A stretch of 52,545 nucleotides of DNA. It comes from Acidobacteriota bacterium. GTDB taxonomy: Bacteria > Acidobacteriota > Terriglobia > Terriglobales > Acidobacteriaceae. The DNA lies in NCBI GenBank assembly GCA_003225055.1, contig QIAU01000158.1, positions 1-52,545 of the forward strand. Direction: 5' to 3'. Shown here piece by piece: positions 17,218 to 25,898 of this stretch (its first letter is position 1; every line of letters starts with the position of its first letter). A program made the position numbers and the translations under genes. Under the pieces are notes generated by a model that saw only the letters and a list, made by a program, of their open reading frames with translations, was not told the origin of the DNA and did not search any database.

Positions 17218-19755
17218 GTGCGTTTGCGAACGCATCGTCGGCTATGCGCAGGTCTAGGGGTACTGTTTTCGACCTTATCCTTATTCGCTCAGCGCAAACC
17301 CGTGCTCCAGCAGATCGACGCACCCCATCCTTATTACTATCGCGAGATGTATCTGCCCCAACTGACCACCGGTCCGAGCGCGGCCGCCTGGCTGCCCGAT
17401 TCGCAATCGCTGGTCTACTCGATGGCAGGTTCGCTATGGCGGCAGAAGCTGAACTCGGACGTCGCAGAGCAACTGACTTTCGGCCCTGGTTATGACTATC
17501 AGCCCGACTGCTCTTCGGATGGGCGCTGGATCGTGTACGTGTCCTATTACAAAGATGCAATGGAACTCTGGTCGCTCGATTTGCAGAGCGGCCAGGCTAA
17601 GCAGCTTACTCGTGGAGGTGCAGTCAATGTAGAACCCCGTTTTTCGCCAGATGGCATGCGCATTGTGTTCGTCTCAACCGCCTTCAACGGACGCTTTCAT
17701 ATTTTCGTGGGGCGTTTTGCAAGCGGCGAACTCAGCAACCTGCAACGACTCACGGGCGAGACTCGCAGCCCCTTGCCGCGCTATTACTACAGCCAATTCG
17801 ATCACGAGATCAGTCCGGCATGGTCGCCCGACGGAACTGAAGTCATTTTCGTTTCCAACCGGGGTCACATCTACGGTACCGGTGGCTTCTGGCGGATGAA
17901 AGCCGAGCCCACTGCCGAGGCGCGCGAACTTCACTACGAAGAAACCACGTGGAAGGCTCGTCCTGACCTCTCTCCCGATGGCAAGCGCATCGTGTACAGC
18001 TCGTATCTGGGGCAGGCGTGGAACCAGCTATGGATGATGCCTTCCGACGGTGGTGACCGGTTCCCTGTTTCCTACGGCGACTTCGACAATACCAATCCTC
18101 GCTGGTCGCCCGACGGCAAGCTGATCGCTTTCATCTCTAATCGCGACGGCAATACTTCTCTCTGGGTACAACAGATCCCTGGAGGAGCTCAGACCCAGGT
18201 CGTACCTAAGCAAAAGCGCTACAAGAAACCCATGGGCGCGGTCGTTATCACCGTCCTTGACCTTGGCGGTAGTCCAACTGCGGCCCGAGTTTCAGTTACG
18301 GGAGAAGATGGGCGTGCCTACGCTCCAGACGCCGCCTGGATGCACGCCGACGACAGCTTCGATCGTACCAGGCACTTTTTTGAAGCGCATTACTTCCACT
18401 CGCCGGGTAAATCTGAGCTGGCCGTTCCGGCAGGCCGGGTCGGAATCGAGGTGATGAAAGGCTTCGAGCATCGCCTCGAGAGCCGAACCCTCGAGGTTCT
18501 GCCCAATCAGAAGGCGGACGTGATCATCCGCCTGGAGCCAATGGAAAAGCCGCGGAGCCCAAGTTCGCGTTGGGTCAGCGGCGATGTTCACGTGCACATG
18601 AATTATGGCGGGTCCTACCGAAGCACGCCGAAGCATCTGATCGACCAGGCGGCCGCAGAAGATCTCTCGATTGCCGAGAACCTTATTGTCAACAAGGAGC
18701 AGCGCATCCCGGATATCGCCTACTTCCGGACCACTCCCGATCCGGCCTCAACTTCTGTTAATCTGCTGCTGCACAGCCAGGAGTTTCACACTAGCTATTG
18801 GGGACATCTCGGGCTGCTGAACCTGACGCGCAACCTCATCCTTCCCGATTACGCTGGCTACCCGAATACTCCCGCTGCCAGCCTCGTGCCTACCAATGCC
18901 GATGTCGCCGACTTGGGGCATCAACAGCAGGCGCTCGTCGGCTACGTTCACCCGTTCGATGTCACTCCCGATCCTTCCAAAGATGAATCGCTCACAAACG
19001 AGTTGCCGGTGGACGTGGCCCTGGACAAGGTCGATTACATTGAAGTGCTCGGTTTCAGCGATCACAAATCGACTGCTGACATCTGGTATCGGCTTCTCAA
19101 TTTAGGATTCCACCTGCCCGCCGCCGCAGGCACCGATGCTATGGCGAACTTCGCGTCGCTGCGCGGACCGGTGGGCCTCAATCGCGTTTATGCAGATGTG
19201 CCTTCTGGACCACTCGACATTACCCCGTGGCTCCGTTCATTGAAAGCAGGCAGAACATTCGTGACGAACGGCCCCTTACTCGGGTTCACACTCGACAGGC
19301 ATCAAGGCGGGGATGCAATCAAGCTTCCTGCGGGGGAACATCAACTGAAATTTACGGCGTGGCTGCGGTCCATGGCGCCCCTTGACCACTTGGAAGTCGT
19401 GTGCAACGGGCGAGTGGCGCGCCCGTTGAGCTTAAGGGAAGGCCGCGCCAGCGCCGATGTCAGCGGGACCTTGCCCATTTCGCAGAGCGGGTGGTGCTTG
19501 TTGCGTGCCTGGAGCGACAAGGCAGAAGACCCCATTTTTGACGCATATCCCTATGCCACAACCAGCCCCATCTACATAGCTGTTGCGGGCGCGCCGTCAC
19601 ATCCGAAGAAAGATGCAGAATACTTTATTGCCTGGATCGATCGTCTGATTTCCTCCACGCAGGCCAACAAGGATTGGAATACTCCGGCGGAAAAAGATTC
19701 GGTCCTTAAGAAGCTGCGCTCCGCGCGGGTGGTTTACGCGCAGTTGGCGAAGTAA
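17218..19755 (+). CDS. Secreted TolB-like beta-propeller fused to PHP/CehA-like domain
   Basis: This 845-residue protein begins with a signal-like segment (LCAGLGVLFSTLSLFA). Residues about 45-330 are TolB/WD40-like blades with repeated SPDG and IVFVS motifs (FSPDGMRIVFVS, WSPDGTEVIFVSNRG, LSPDGKRIVYSS, WSPDGKLIAFISNRDG). A carboxypeptidase-like linker follows, and from about residue 455 a PHP-type metallohydrolase-like domain opens with GDVHVHMNYGG and later has YVHPFD and AAGTDAM. This resembles CehA/McbA-type proteins, though the substrate is unknown. GTG 17218 overlaps the strong GGGAGG box (17213-17218); TTG 17224, five bases past that box, may be the real start. Confidence 0.82.
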   Translation: MRLRTHRRLCAGLGVLFSTLSLFAQRKPVLQQIDAPHPYYYREMYLPQLTTGPSAAAWLPDSQSLVYSMAGSLWRQKLNSDVAEQLTFGPGYDYQPDCSSDGRWIVYVSYYKDAMELWSLDLQSGQAKQLTRGGAVNVEPRFSPDGMRIVFVSTAFNGRFHIFVGRFASGELSNLQRLTGETRSPLPRYYYSQFDHEISPAWSPDGTEVIFVSNRGHIYGTGGFWRMKAEPTAEARELHYEETTWKARPDLSPDGKRIVYSSYLGQAWNQLWMMPSDGGDRFPVSYGDFDNTNPRWSPDGKLIAFISNRDGNTSLWVQQIPGGAQTQVVPKQKRYKKPMGAVVITVLDLGGSPTAARVSVTGEDGRAYAPDAAWMHADDSFDRTRHFFEAHYFHSPGKSELAVPAGRVGIEVMKGFEHRLESRTLEVLPNQKADVIIRLEPMEKPRSPSSRWVSGDVHVHMNYGGSYRSTPKHLIDQAAAEDLSIAENLIVNKEQRIPDIAYFRTTPDPASTSVNLLLHSQEFHTSYWGHLGLLNLTRNLILPDYAGYPNTPAASLVPTNADVADLGHQQQALVGYVHPFDVTPDPSKDESLTNELPVDVALDKVDYIEVLGFSDHKSTADIWYRLLNLGFHLPAAAGTDAMANFASLRGPVGLNRVYADVPSGPLDITPWLRSLKAGRTFVTNGPLLGFTLDRHQGGDAIKLPAGEHQLKFTAWLRSMAPLDHLEVVCNGRVARPLSLREGRASADVSGTLPISQSGWCLLRAWSDKAEDPIFDAYPYATTSPIYIAVAGAPSHPKKDAEYFIAWIDRLISSTQANKDWNTPAEKDSVLKKLRSARVVYAQLAK

Positions 19756-19761
19756 AGCTTG

Positions 19762-19813
19762 TGTGGTGACCGGTCTCGGACCCGTCCAACGCGGGTCAGA
19801 GACCCGCGCCACA
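19762..19813. repeat. Palindromic intergenic repeat (GGGTCTCTGACCCG family)
   Basis: Two imperfect arms, 19762-19785 and 19790-19813, form a hairpin of about 24 bp beginning TGTGG and ending CCACA, with inner stem GCGGGTC/GACCCGC. Relatives occur near 22508, 28156, 29893, 34299 and 46209. It lies just after the propeller gene and may also act as a transcript end. Confidence 0.65.
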
Positions 19814-19830
19814 AAAATTTAATTGTGCGG

Positions 19831-20778
19831 TCAATCCCCCACTGTCTCAACCAGTTCTTCTTCTGCCGCTCGCTCTCTTACTTTCGCCGATGTGACCAGG
19901 ATCACGGAGGCGATGACGATCGCGCTGCCGGTAAAAATGAATTGATTCACCACTTCGTGCTCAATCGCCCATCCCAGAAAAACGGCCACGACGGGATTCA
20001 CATAAGCATAGGTCGATACTTTCGACGTCGGCACATGCCCCAGCAGCCAGATGTATGCGGTGTATCCGATCCAGGACCCGCACACGATCAAATAGAGCAC
20101 TGCGCCCATGCCTCGCACTGTCCAGACTACGCGCGAGAAATCTCCGATGACCACCGCCAGCAACAGATTGCCGACTCCTGCGAAGGTCATCTGCCAAGCG
20201 GTAGAACTCAGGCGGTCGGCCCCTGATTCCCATCTCTTGGAGAGCACTGACCCTAGCGCCCAACTGAATGACCCCAGAGGCAGAGTCAGCGCGGACCACA
20301 ATTCTCGACGACCTAGAGCTCCGGTAGCGCGCAGATCAGGCCACAACAACACCACCATTCCCGCAATCCCCAGAACCAACCCGATTACGCCGCGCTTCGA
20401 GATGCGATGATGCCCGAGCAGCAGCGAGTCGAGGACCAGAAACCATAACGGAGTCACCGACACCAGCAGCGCCGCTAGACCTGACGGCACAATCAACTCC
20501 GCGTACGAAAGCGTCAAATTACCGCCCATCAGCAGAAGAATCCCGATGATCGCCATCTGGCCAAGTTCCCGCGGGTTGTAGCGGATGGTCCGACCACTGA
20601 CTCCGCAGTAGAAAAGTAGCAAGGTTCCCGCCGTGATGAATCGCGCGCCACACATCAATGCGGGCGGAATATGCTCGACGCCAATGCGGATGCCAAGATA
20701 AGTCGAGCCCCAAAACAGATACACCAGCCCGAAGTTGAGGATCACCGTCCACCGGTGCTGGCGCTGAGCTTCAGTCAT
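19831..20778 (-). CDS. EamA/DMT-family transporter
   Basis: The 315-residue inner-membrane protein has ten hydrophobic helices in two EamA repeats. The first repeat includes YLFWGSTYLGIRIGVEHIPP, the hallmark start of YedA/RhaT-like drug/metabolite transporters, and LIVPSGLAALLVSVTPLW. The second repeat has TLPLGSFSWALGSVLSKRW and VSTYAYVNPVVAVFLGW. Members export metabolites or amino acids, and the substrate here is unknown. It converges on the propeller gene with the palindromic repeat between them. Confidence 0.88.
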   Translation of the reverse strand: MTEAQRQHRWTVILNFGLVYLFWGSTYLGIRIGVEHIPPALMCGARFITAGTLLLFYCGVSGRTIRYNPRELGQMAIIGILLLMGGNLTLSYAELIVPSGLAALLVSVTPLWFLVLDSLLLGHHRISKRGVIGLVLGIAGMVVLLWPDLRATGALGRRELWSALTLPLGSFSWALGSVLSKRWESGADRLSSTAWQMTFAGVGNLLLAVVIGDFSRVVWTVRGMGAVLYLIVCGSWIGYTAYIWLLGHVPTSKVSTYAYVNPVVAVFLGWAIEHEVVNQFIFTGSAIVIASVILVTSAKVRERAAEEELVETVGD

Positions 20779-21159
20779 GGCGCTGTAGGAAAGCTACAAG
20801 ATCAGACGGCCCAATGTCCCTGCAAGATTCTGAAATTCGAGGCAGCCATTGGCCTCATTGATGACCAACGGCCACGAACGAATGAGTGTACAAGGGGTTA
20901 CGCCGAAACAAGACGCAGGCTATAATGTAACTAGAGTTGCTGCGATGCGTGCCCTGCAAAATCCGAACTCGCACCTGCCGGCGTGCTGGCTGCAGTTCCT
21001 GGTGTGCCCGCGTCGTTATCTGGCAGTGCTGCCTTCGCAAGCGCGCCCCAACCTCTTCGGCAGCGACTAATCCCGATCCTGGCAGCGCAATCGAGTTATC
21101 AAGCCTCACCCGCCTGACAACTGGGAACTGAGAACCGGTAACTATTTCTGGAGGATCCC
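20779..21159. promoter_or_regulatory. Long upstream region of the aminotransferase gene
   Basis: No credible gene is present. A TATAAT element is at 20921-20926 in the plus sense; the hexamer 17 bp before it (TTACGC) is a weak -35. If used, the transcript would carry a leader of about 225 nt. I see no known riboswitch pattern in it. The next gene's GGAGG lies at about 21150. Confidence 0.35.
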
Positions 21160-22506
21160 ATGAATAAGACCCTGACTGCGGTCGGCCCGCACATCAAAAC
21201 CGCGCTGCCCGGCCCGAACGCGCAGCGCATTCTCGAAGCCGACAATCGCCTGATATCTCCTTCCTATACCCGTTCGTACCCACTGGTGGCCAAGTGTGGT
21301 CACGGCATGGTCATCGAGGATGTTGACGGGAACGAGTTTCTCGATTTTTCCGCCGGCATTGCCGTGGTTTCCACCGGACACTGCCATCCACATGTGGTCG
21401 CGGCTATTCAGAAGCAGGCTGCGCAACTCATTCACATGTCGGGCACCGATTTTTACTACGAGAGCATGGTGGAGTTGGCAGAGCGCCTGACCAGGATCGC
21501 GCCCATGCCCGGTCCACATCGTTTTTATTACGGTAACTCCGGCACCGAGGCCGTTGAATGCGCGCTGAAGCTCTCCCGTTATCACACCAAGCGGCAGCAG
21601 GTCATCGCGTTCTACGGCGCGTTCCATGGACGCACCATGGGCGCCCTCTCGCTGACGGCGTCGAAACCGCAACAGCGGCGCCGTTTCGCGCCGCTCGTGC
21701 CCGGCGTCACGCACGTACCTTTTCCCCATCTGTACCGGCGACCCAAGGGCTCGGATGCAAAGCAGTACGCCATCGAGTGCGCACGCTTCATCGAAGAAAA
21801 GGTCTTTACCTCAACAACCCCTCCCGAGGAAGTTGCTGCGATCTTTCTCGAACCCATACAGGGCGAAGGCGGCTACATTGTGGCTCCTACCGAATTTGTG
21901 CAAGAACTCCGCCGGATTTGCGACAAGCACGGCATTTTGCTAGTCGACGACGAAGTTCAAGCCGGCATGGGACGCACCGGCAAGTGGTGGGCGATCGAAC
22001 ACACGGGCGTCCACCCCGACATCGTTTGCAGCGCGAAGGGCATCGCTTCGGGCATGCCGCTAAGCGTGGTCATCACCAAGGCCGAGATTATGGATTGGGT
22101 GCCGGGTTCCCATGCTTCCACGTTTGGTGGCAACCCGGTCTGCATTGCCGCCGCCCTGGCGACCCTTGATCTTATCGAGCGCGACGGCATCAAGAATGCT
22201 TCCGAAGCTGGTGCCCTTCTGATGAAACGGCTGGGCACGTGGCCGGAGAAGCACGCGATCGTCGGGGATGTCCGCGGGCGCGGGCTCATGATAGGGGTAG
22301 AGATCGTTAAAGACAAAGAAGCCAAGACTCCGGCACCGGACCTGCGTGACCGAATCGTGCAATTGGCCTTCGAACGTGGAATCTTGTTCCTGGGCGCTGG
22401 CCCGAGTTCAATCCGGCTGTCGCCTCCGTTGGTGGTCACAGGCGAGGAGGCCGCCGTCGCCATCGACGTGCTCGAGGAGTGTGTTTCGATTGTAGAAAGA
22501 AGTTAG
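21160..22506 (+). CDS. Class III PLP aminotransferase (acetylornithine/4-aminobutyrate type)
   Basis: The 448-residue cytoplasmic enzyme transfers an amino group from an omega-amine or ornithine-like donor to 2-oxoglutarate. It has the class III features: the substrate-side strand DVDGNEFLDFSAGIAVVSTG, the PLP phosphate contact YGNSGTEAVECALK, the aromatic stacking segment FHGRTMGALSLT, the Asp that holds the pyridine nitrogen in LLVDDEVQAGMGRTG, and the Schiff-base Lys in CSAKGIASGMPLS. Length fits GabT and the archaeal-type acetylornithine aminotransferase or amino-acid racemase branch rather than ArgD (about 400). A good GGAGG precedes the ATG. Exact substrate is not resolvable. Confidence 0.9.
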   Translation: MNKTLTAVGPHIKTALPGPNAQRILEADNRLISPSYTRSYPLVAKCGHGMVIEDVDGNEFLDFSAGIAVVSTGHCHPHVVAAIQKQAAQLIHMSGTDFYYESMVELAERLTRIAPMPGPHRFYYGNSGTEAVECALKLSRYHTKRQQVIAFYGAFHGRTMGALSLTASKPQQRRRFAPLVPGVTHVPFPHLYRRPKGSDAKQYAIECARFIEEKVFTSTTPPEEVAAIFLEPIQGEGGYIVAPTEFVQELRRICDKHGILLVDDEVQAGMGRTGKWWAIEHTGVHPDIVCSAKGIASGMPLSVVITKAEIMDWVPGSHASTFGGNPVCIAAALATLDLIERDGIKNASEAGALLMKRLGTWPEKHAIVGDVRGRGLMIGVEIVKDKEAKTPAPDLRDRIVQLAFERGILFLGAGPSSIRLSPPLVVTGEEAAVAIDVLEECVSIVERS

Positions 22507-22507
22507 T

Positions 22508-22538
22508 TCGCGTGGGGGCGGGTCTCTGACTCGCCCTA
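22508..22538. repeat. GGGTCTCTGACCCG-family repeat, short copy
   Basis: GGGGGCGGGTCTCTGACTCG followed by CCC matches one arm of the palindrome at 19762-19813 and folds as GGGCG/CGCCC. It follows the aminotransferase stop. Confidence 0.55.
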
Positions 22539-22585
22539 TTCTTCTATTATTTCGGCCTCGTCATTAGGCGGATTTCAAAATGCTC

Positions 22586-22618
22586 TGTCATCCTGAGCGC
22601 AGCGAAGGATCTCTGCAG
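22586..22618. repeat. TCATCCTGAGCGCAGCGAAG-type intergenic repeat
   Basis: The 33-bp unit contains TCATCCTGAGCGCAGCGAAG followed by GATCTCTGC, a motif I recognise as recurring between genes in Acidobacteriota sequences. A degraded relative is at about 44331-44365. It sits between two convergent genes. Confidence 0.6.
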
Positions 22619-22629
22619 TTCCTGACTCT

Positions 22630-24021
22630 CTAAACAGCAATTATTTCGTCCTTGGCTACCGGCAGTTGCGCAGCCTGCCACGCGTCAAAGCCACCCACGA
22701 CATTCGTCACACTCCGATATCCCGCTCGCATGAGCAGACTGCAGGCAATCGTGCTGCGATAGCCGCTCTTGCAGTGCACGGCAATCGCCGTCGTCTTATC
22801 CAATTGCGGCAGCACCTCTTTGAATCGATCCAGCGGCCAGAGCTGCGCATCGGCGATGTGTCCCCCCTCCCACTCTCCCGCACGACGCACGTCTAACACA
22901 TGCCATCCTCGACCGCGGCGGCGCTCGTTCAAATCCTGAACCGTCATTTGCGGAAGCTGCGCAAGTGAAAATCCTGCTTGTGTCCACCCAGGAGGCCCGT
23001 CCTCGAGGTAACCGCTCAACTCCTCGATGCCAACTCGCGCCAGCCGCATGCGCGCTTCATCGATTCGCGACTGCGAGTCTGCGATCAACACCGGGCGTGA
23101 TTTCAAACCCAGGAGCGAACCGGCCCAGGAAGCAAACTGTCCTGAAAGTCCGATACCGATTGAACCCGGCACATGCCCAGCGGCAAATTCCTCCTGCGGT
23201 CGCACGTCCAACGCGGAAGCGCCGTCGTCCATCATCACTCTCAGCTTCGCAGCCGGAATCGCATGCAGTTCAGGCAGTTCGTTCAAAAAAGCAGCTCCTC
23301 CCCGGTTGATTTCGGCATCCTGCTGAAAATAGTCGGGGCGCGCCGGCAGATTCGAGGTCAGCTGGTGCACAAATTCAGCGCGGCTCCTGATTTGCAGCGC
23401 ATAGTTGGTGAGGCGTTCGGTCCCAATCGTAGAGGAGCGCTCGGCGCGCATGTTGCGTCCGCAAAGCGATCCCGCGCCGTGCGCCGGATAGACGAGCACT
23501 TCATCGGGCAATTTCATCAGCTTCTTATGCAGACTCTTATAGAGCAGACCTGCGAGCTCCTCGGGCGTATGGCTCTTGGAAAGATCGGGGCGACCGACAT
23601 CGCCAATAAATAAGGTGTCGCCCGTCAGCACCGCCCACGGCTGCGGCGATTTTTCCAAGTCGGTGACAACCAGACAAATGCTCTCGGGCGTATGGCCGGG
23701 AGTTTCGACTACGGAAAGCCGGCACTGTCCGACCTGCAACTGGTATCCGTCGCGCACGTCCACATGCGCATAGCTCGCCCCCGCTTTCTCGCCGATGTAG
23801 ATGCGGGCGCCAGTGCGGCCAGCGAGCTCCTTATGCCCGGAGACGAAATCGGCGTGCAGGTGGGTTTCGAAAATGTGACGGATTTTGAGCCCGTGCTCGT
23901 CGGCGGCCTTCAAGTAGATGTCGACGTCGCGCTGCGGATCGACAACTATCGCCTCGCCCTCAGAGCCCAGCATGTAAGAAGCATGTGCCAAACAACCGAG
24001 GTAAAACTGCTCGAAGTGCAT
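22630..24021 (-). CDS. MBL-fold persulfide dioxygenase fused to two rhodanese domains
   Basis: The 463-residue protein joins an ETHE1-like metallo-beta-lactamase domain (residues 1 to about 240) to two rhodanese domains. Metal ligands appear in FETHLHADFVSGH, in VETPGHTPES, and in LTGDTLFIGDVGRPDL. The last is diagnostic of sulfur (persulfide) dioxygenases, which oxidise glutathione persulfide to sulfite. The second rhodanese has the active-site Cys (AVHCKSGYRS). The first lacks it (PVLIADSQSR) and is probably structural. It is cytoplasmic with no signal peptide, and likely detoxifies sulfide or supplies thiosulfate. ATG follows GAGGGA at a normal distance. Confidence 0.9.
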   Translation of the reverse strand: MHFEQFYLGCLAHASYMLGSEGEAIVVDPQRDVDIYLKAADEHGLKIRHIFETHLHADFVSGHKELAGRTGARIYIGEKAGASYAHVDVRDGYQLQVGQCRLSVVETPGHTPESICLVVTDLEKSPQPWAVLTGDTLFIGDVGRPDLSKSHTPEELAGLLYKSLHKKLMKLPDEVLVYPAHGAGSLCGRNMRAERSSTIGTERLTNYALQIRSRAEFVHQLTSNLPARPDYFQQDAEINRGGAAFLNELPELHAIPAAKLRVMMDDGASALDVRPQEEFAAGHVPGSIGIGLSGQFASWAGSLLGLKSRPVLIADSQSRIDEARMRLARVGIEELSGYLEDGPPGWTQAGFSLAQLPQMTVQDLNERRRGRGWHVLDVRRAGEWEGGHIADAQLWPLDRFKEVLPQLDKTTAIAVHCKSGYRSTIACSLLMRAGYRSVTNVVGGFDAWQAAQLPVAKDEIIAV

Positions 24022-24191
24022 ATTCCCTCACCCGCCACAATCCATGGGGTCCGGTCCCGCCTATGATACTGCCATCGCAGGCATGCTGTCCGCCTGGTCT
24101 TTAAGGGGATTAAGGGGGCATGCCGTCATGGAGGGGGCCGCCAGGTCCCGAAGAATCTCGCGTGCAGCGCCGAGGCACTTTGGCTAAGGAT

Positions 24192-24767
24192 TCAGGTTCC
24201 CACCTCGCGGTAGCGGAAGCAGCTGACCAAGTGATCATTAACCAGACCCACGGCCTGCATGAACGCATAGCAAATCGTGGAACCCGCAAAATTGAAGCCA
24301 CGCCGCTTCAAGTCCTTGCTCATTGCGTCGGACTCGGCGGTCCGAGCGGGAACTTGTTTCAAGCTCCGCCAAGAGTTCACGCGCGGCTTTCCGCCGACGA
24401 ATTGCCAGATATAGTGGTCGAAAGTGCCGAACTGCTCTTGCACAGCAAGAAAAGCCTTGGCGTTCCGGGCCGCGGACTCAATCTTGAGACGATTCCGAAT
24501 GATGCCGGAATTGTTCAGAAGTTCTCGAACTTTTCGGCCGTCATATCGCGCTACCACCGCAGGGTCGAATTGCGCAAAGGCGGCCCAAAAGTTTTCCCGC
24601 TTTGCCAGGATCGTCTCCCAGCTCAGGCCCGCTTGCGCTCCTTCCAGGATGAGAAACTCAAAAAGCACCTTATCATCATGCTGCGGCACGCCCCATTCCC
24701 CATCGTGATAGGGAATGGACAGTGGACTTCGTGCCCACGCACAACGCACTAATTCCGGCTGTTTCAT
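24192..24767 (-). CDS. tag: DNA-3-methyladenine glycosylase I
   Basis: The 191-residue DNA repair enzyme excises 3-methyladenine from alkylated DNA. It shows the Tag signatures: RCAWA near the N-terminus (first zinc Cys), YHDGEWGVPQHDDKVLFE, ILEGAQAGLSWETIL, the Glu/Trp/Tyr base-pocket region and GFNFAGSTICYAFMQAVGLV, ending with DHLVSCFRY, which carries the His and Cys of the zinc snap. The length matches the E. coli protein (187). Fourteen bases separate it from the SYLF gene downstream on the same strand. Confidence 0.95.
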   Translation of the reverse strand: MKQPELVRCAWARSPLSIPYHDGEWGVPQHDDKVLFEFLILEGAQAGLSWETILAKRENFWAAFAQFDPAVVARYDGRKVRELLNNSGIIRNRLKIESAARNAKAFLAVQEQFGTFDHYIWQFVGGKPRVNSWRSLKQVPARTAESDAMSKDLKRRGFNFAGSTICYAFMQAVGLVNDHLVSCFRYREVGT

Positions 24768-24780
24768 CCGCCGCGGGGAC

Positions 24781-25500
24781 TCACTCGAGCGACTTCGGCT
24801 CCGATTTGTTCTTGGGCGAGTGCTTGTTCAACTCCGCCAAAAGTTCGTGGGCAGCCGCGGGAGCTGCCACCTTGCCATCTCGCAGGATTTGCTTCGCGCT
24901 GACCTCGCGTCCATACAATTTGCGGTTGGCGCGATTGTCGGACCGCAAGGTAGAACCCTCGAGCGAGATTCCCGCAAACAAGCCTCGGGAGCGCGAATAG
25001 GAAAGCATTTCAGCGCGCATGACTACATCGGTGGCGCCCTCAGCGCTGCGGCCCTTCGGTCCGGCGGCCGCCGAGGCATCAGCACCCAGTTTGACCTTGC
25101 TGCCCAACAGCGACTGGGCGCCCCGCGGATTCATTACCAGAATTACGAAGTCGGTGGCCTGCCCTCCCAGCTGAAATCCGATGTTGCCGCCTTCCAGCGC
25201 GTACATAGCCGGTGCCGTCCAGGGACCGGTATAATGCCGGCCCGATCGGCACGTCATCACACCGCGTCCATAGCTGATTCCGACTCCAAACGCAGCTTTT
25301 TTCACCGACGGCAATACGATCACGCACTCCGCTTTGTCAACCAGGTCTTTCGGGATGTTGTCGGGAATACCGATGATTTCCTTGAGCACCTCCCCGGCTT
25401 CTTTCACCCGATCTGTTTCCTTCTGGTTTTGTCCCTTGTCCTCAGCCCAAGCGAGCAGGGGCAACAGCACCAGCAAAACTAGTGCGAGCGGCTTCTTCAT
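24781..25500 (-). CDS. Secreted SYLF-domain (Ysc84-type) lipid-binding protein
   Basis: This 239-residue product starts at ATG 25500, preceded by GGAGG at six bases. The first residues are a signal peptide (MKKPLALVLLVLLPLLAWA). The SYLF core follows: LVDKAECVIVLPSVKKAAFG, ISYGRGVMTCR, WTAPAMYALEGGNIGFQLGG, QATDFVILVMNPRGAQSLL, and AEMLSYSRSRGLFAGISLEG (the SYLF signature). Family members bind phosphoinositides or phospholipids, and bacterial ones are periplasmic. A Lys-rich tail (KHSPKNKSEPK) ends it. It may be co-transcribed with tag downstream. Its role in the cell is unknown. Confidence 0.9.
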   Translation of the reverse strand: MKKPLALVLLVLLPLLAWAEDKGQNQKETDRVKEAGEVLKEIIGIPDNIPKDLVDKAECVIVLPSVKKAAFGVGISYGRGVMTCRSGRHYTGPWTAPAMYALEGGNIGFQLGGQATDFVILVMNPRGAQSLLGSKVKLGADASAAAGPKGRSAEGATDVVMRAEMLSYSRSRGLFAGISLEGSTLRSDNRANRKLYGREVSAKQILRDGKVAAPAAAHELLAELNKHSPKNKSEPKSLE

Positions 25501-25898
25501 CGCTGTCCTCCAGGCTAGAAATATCTTAACCGACGCACACTGCTTGGAGTCCATCGAACTTCTTCTTCTTTGTGCGGCACAGTGGAATATCGGCGAACGG
25601 AATCTAGGTTTAACGGCATCTCGGTTTACCTGTCAGGTTAGAAAAATTCCAGTTCGGCAATAGCGCTGTATTTTTTCGGCCACGACTTGAGCCTGTCTAA
25701 GTGTCATGTCCCTCGGCGGTTAGCTTATGACCAAACGTGTGCTCCTTTTGTAACTTGGCTTTGGGCACGGGGTGACCTACAGTCGCGCAAGGCAGGAATT
25801 AAACCAGCCCGCCGGGCCTTTCGGCATTAAACGTGCATCTATAGAGATGGGAAGCCATTTGGCCGTGGTTGGCAGTGAAAATATTGGACTCCTTAGGA
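25501..25898. other. Intergenic region between divergent genes
   Basis: About 400 bp with no credible gene. It should hold the promoters of the SYLF gene (minus) and the VWFA gene (plus). A hairpin-capable stretch with AGCCCGCCGGGCC lies around 25807-25820. I compared the 25770-25870 stretch with cyclic-di-GMP riboswitch boxes and do not find the conserved pattern. Confidence 0.4.

Noticed and set aside
25770-25870. Possible cyclic-di-GMP riboswitch before the VWFA gene
   Set aside because: GC/AA-rich pieces superficially resemble the GEMM motif, but the conserved boxes and spacing are not present.
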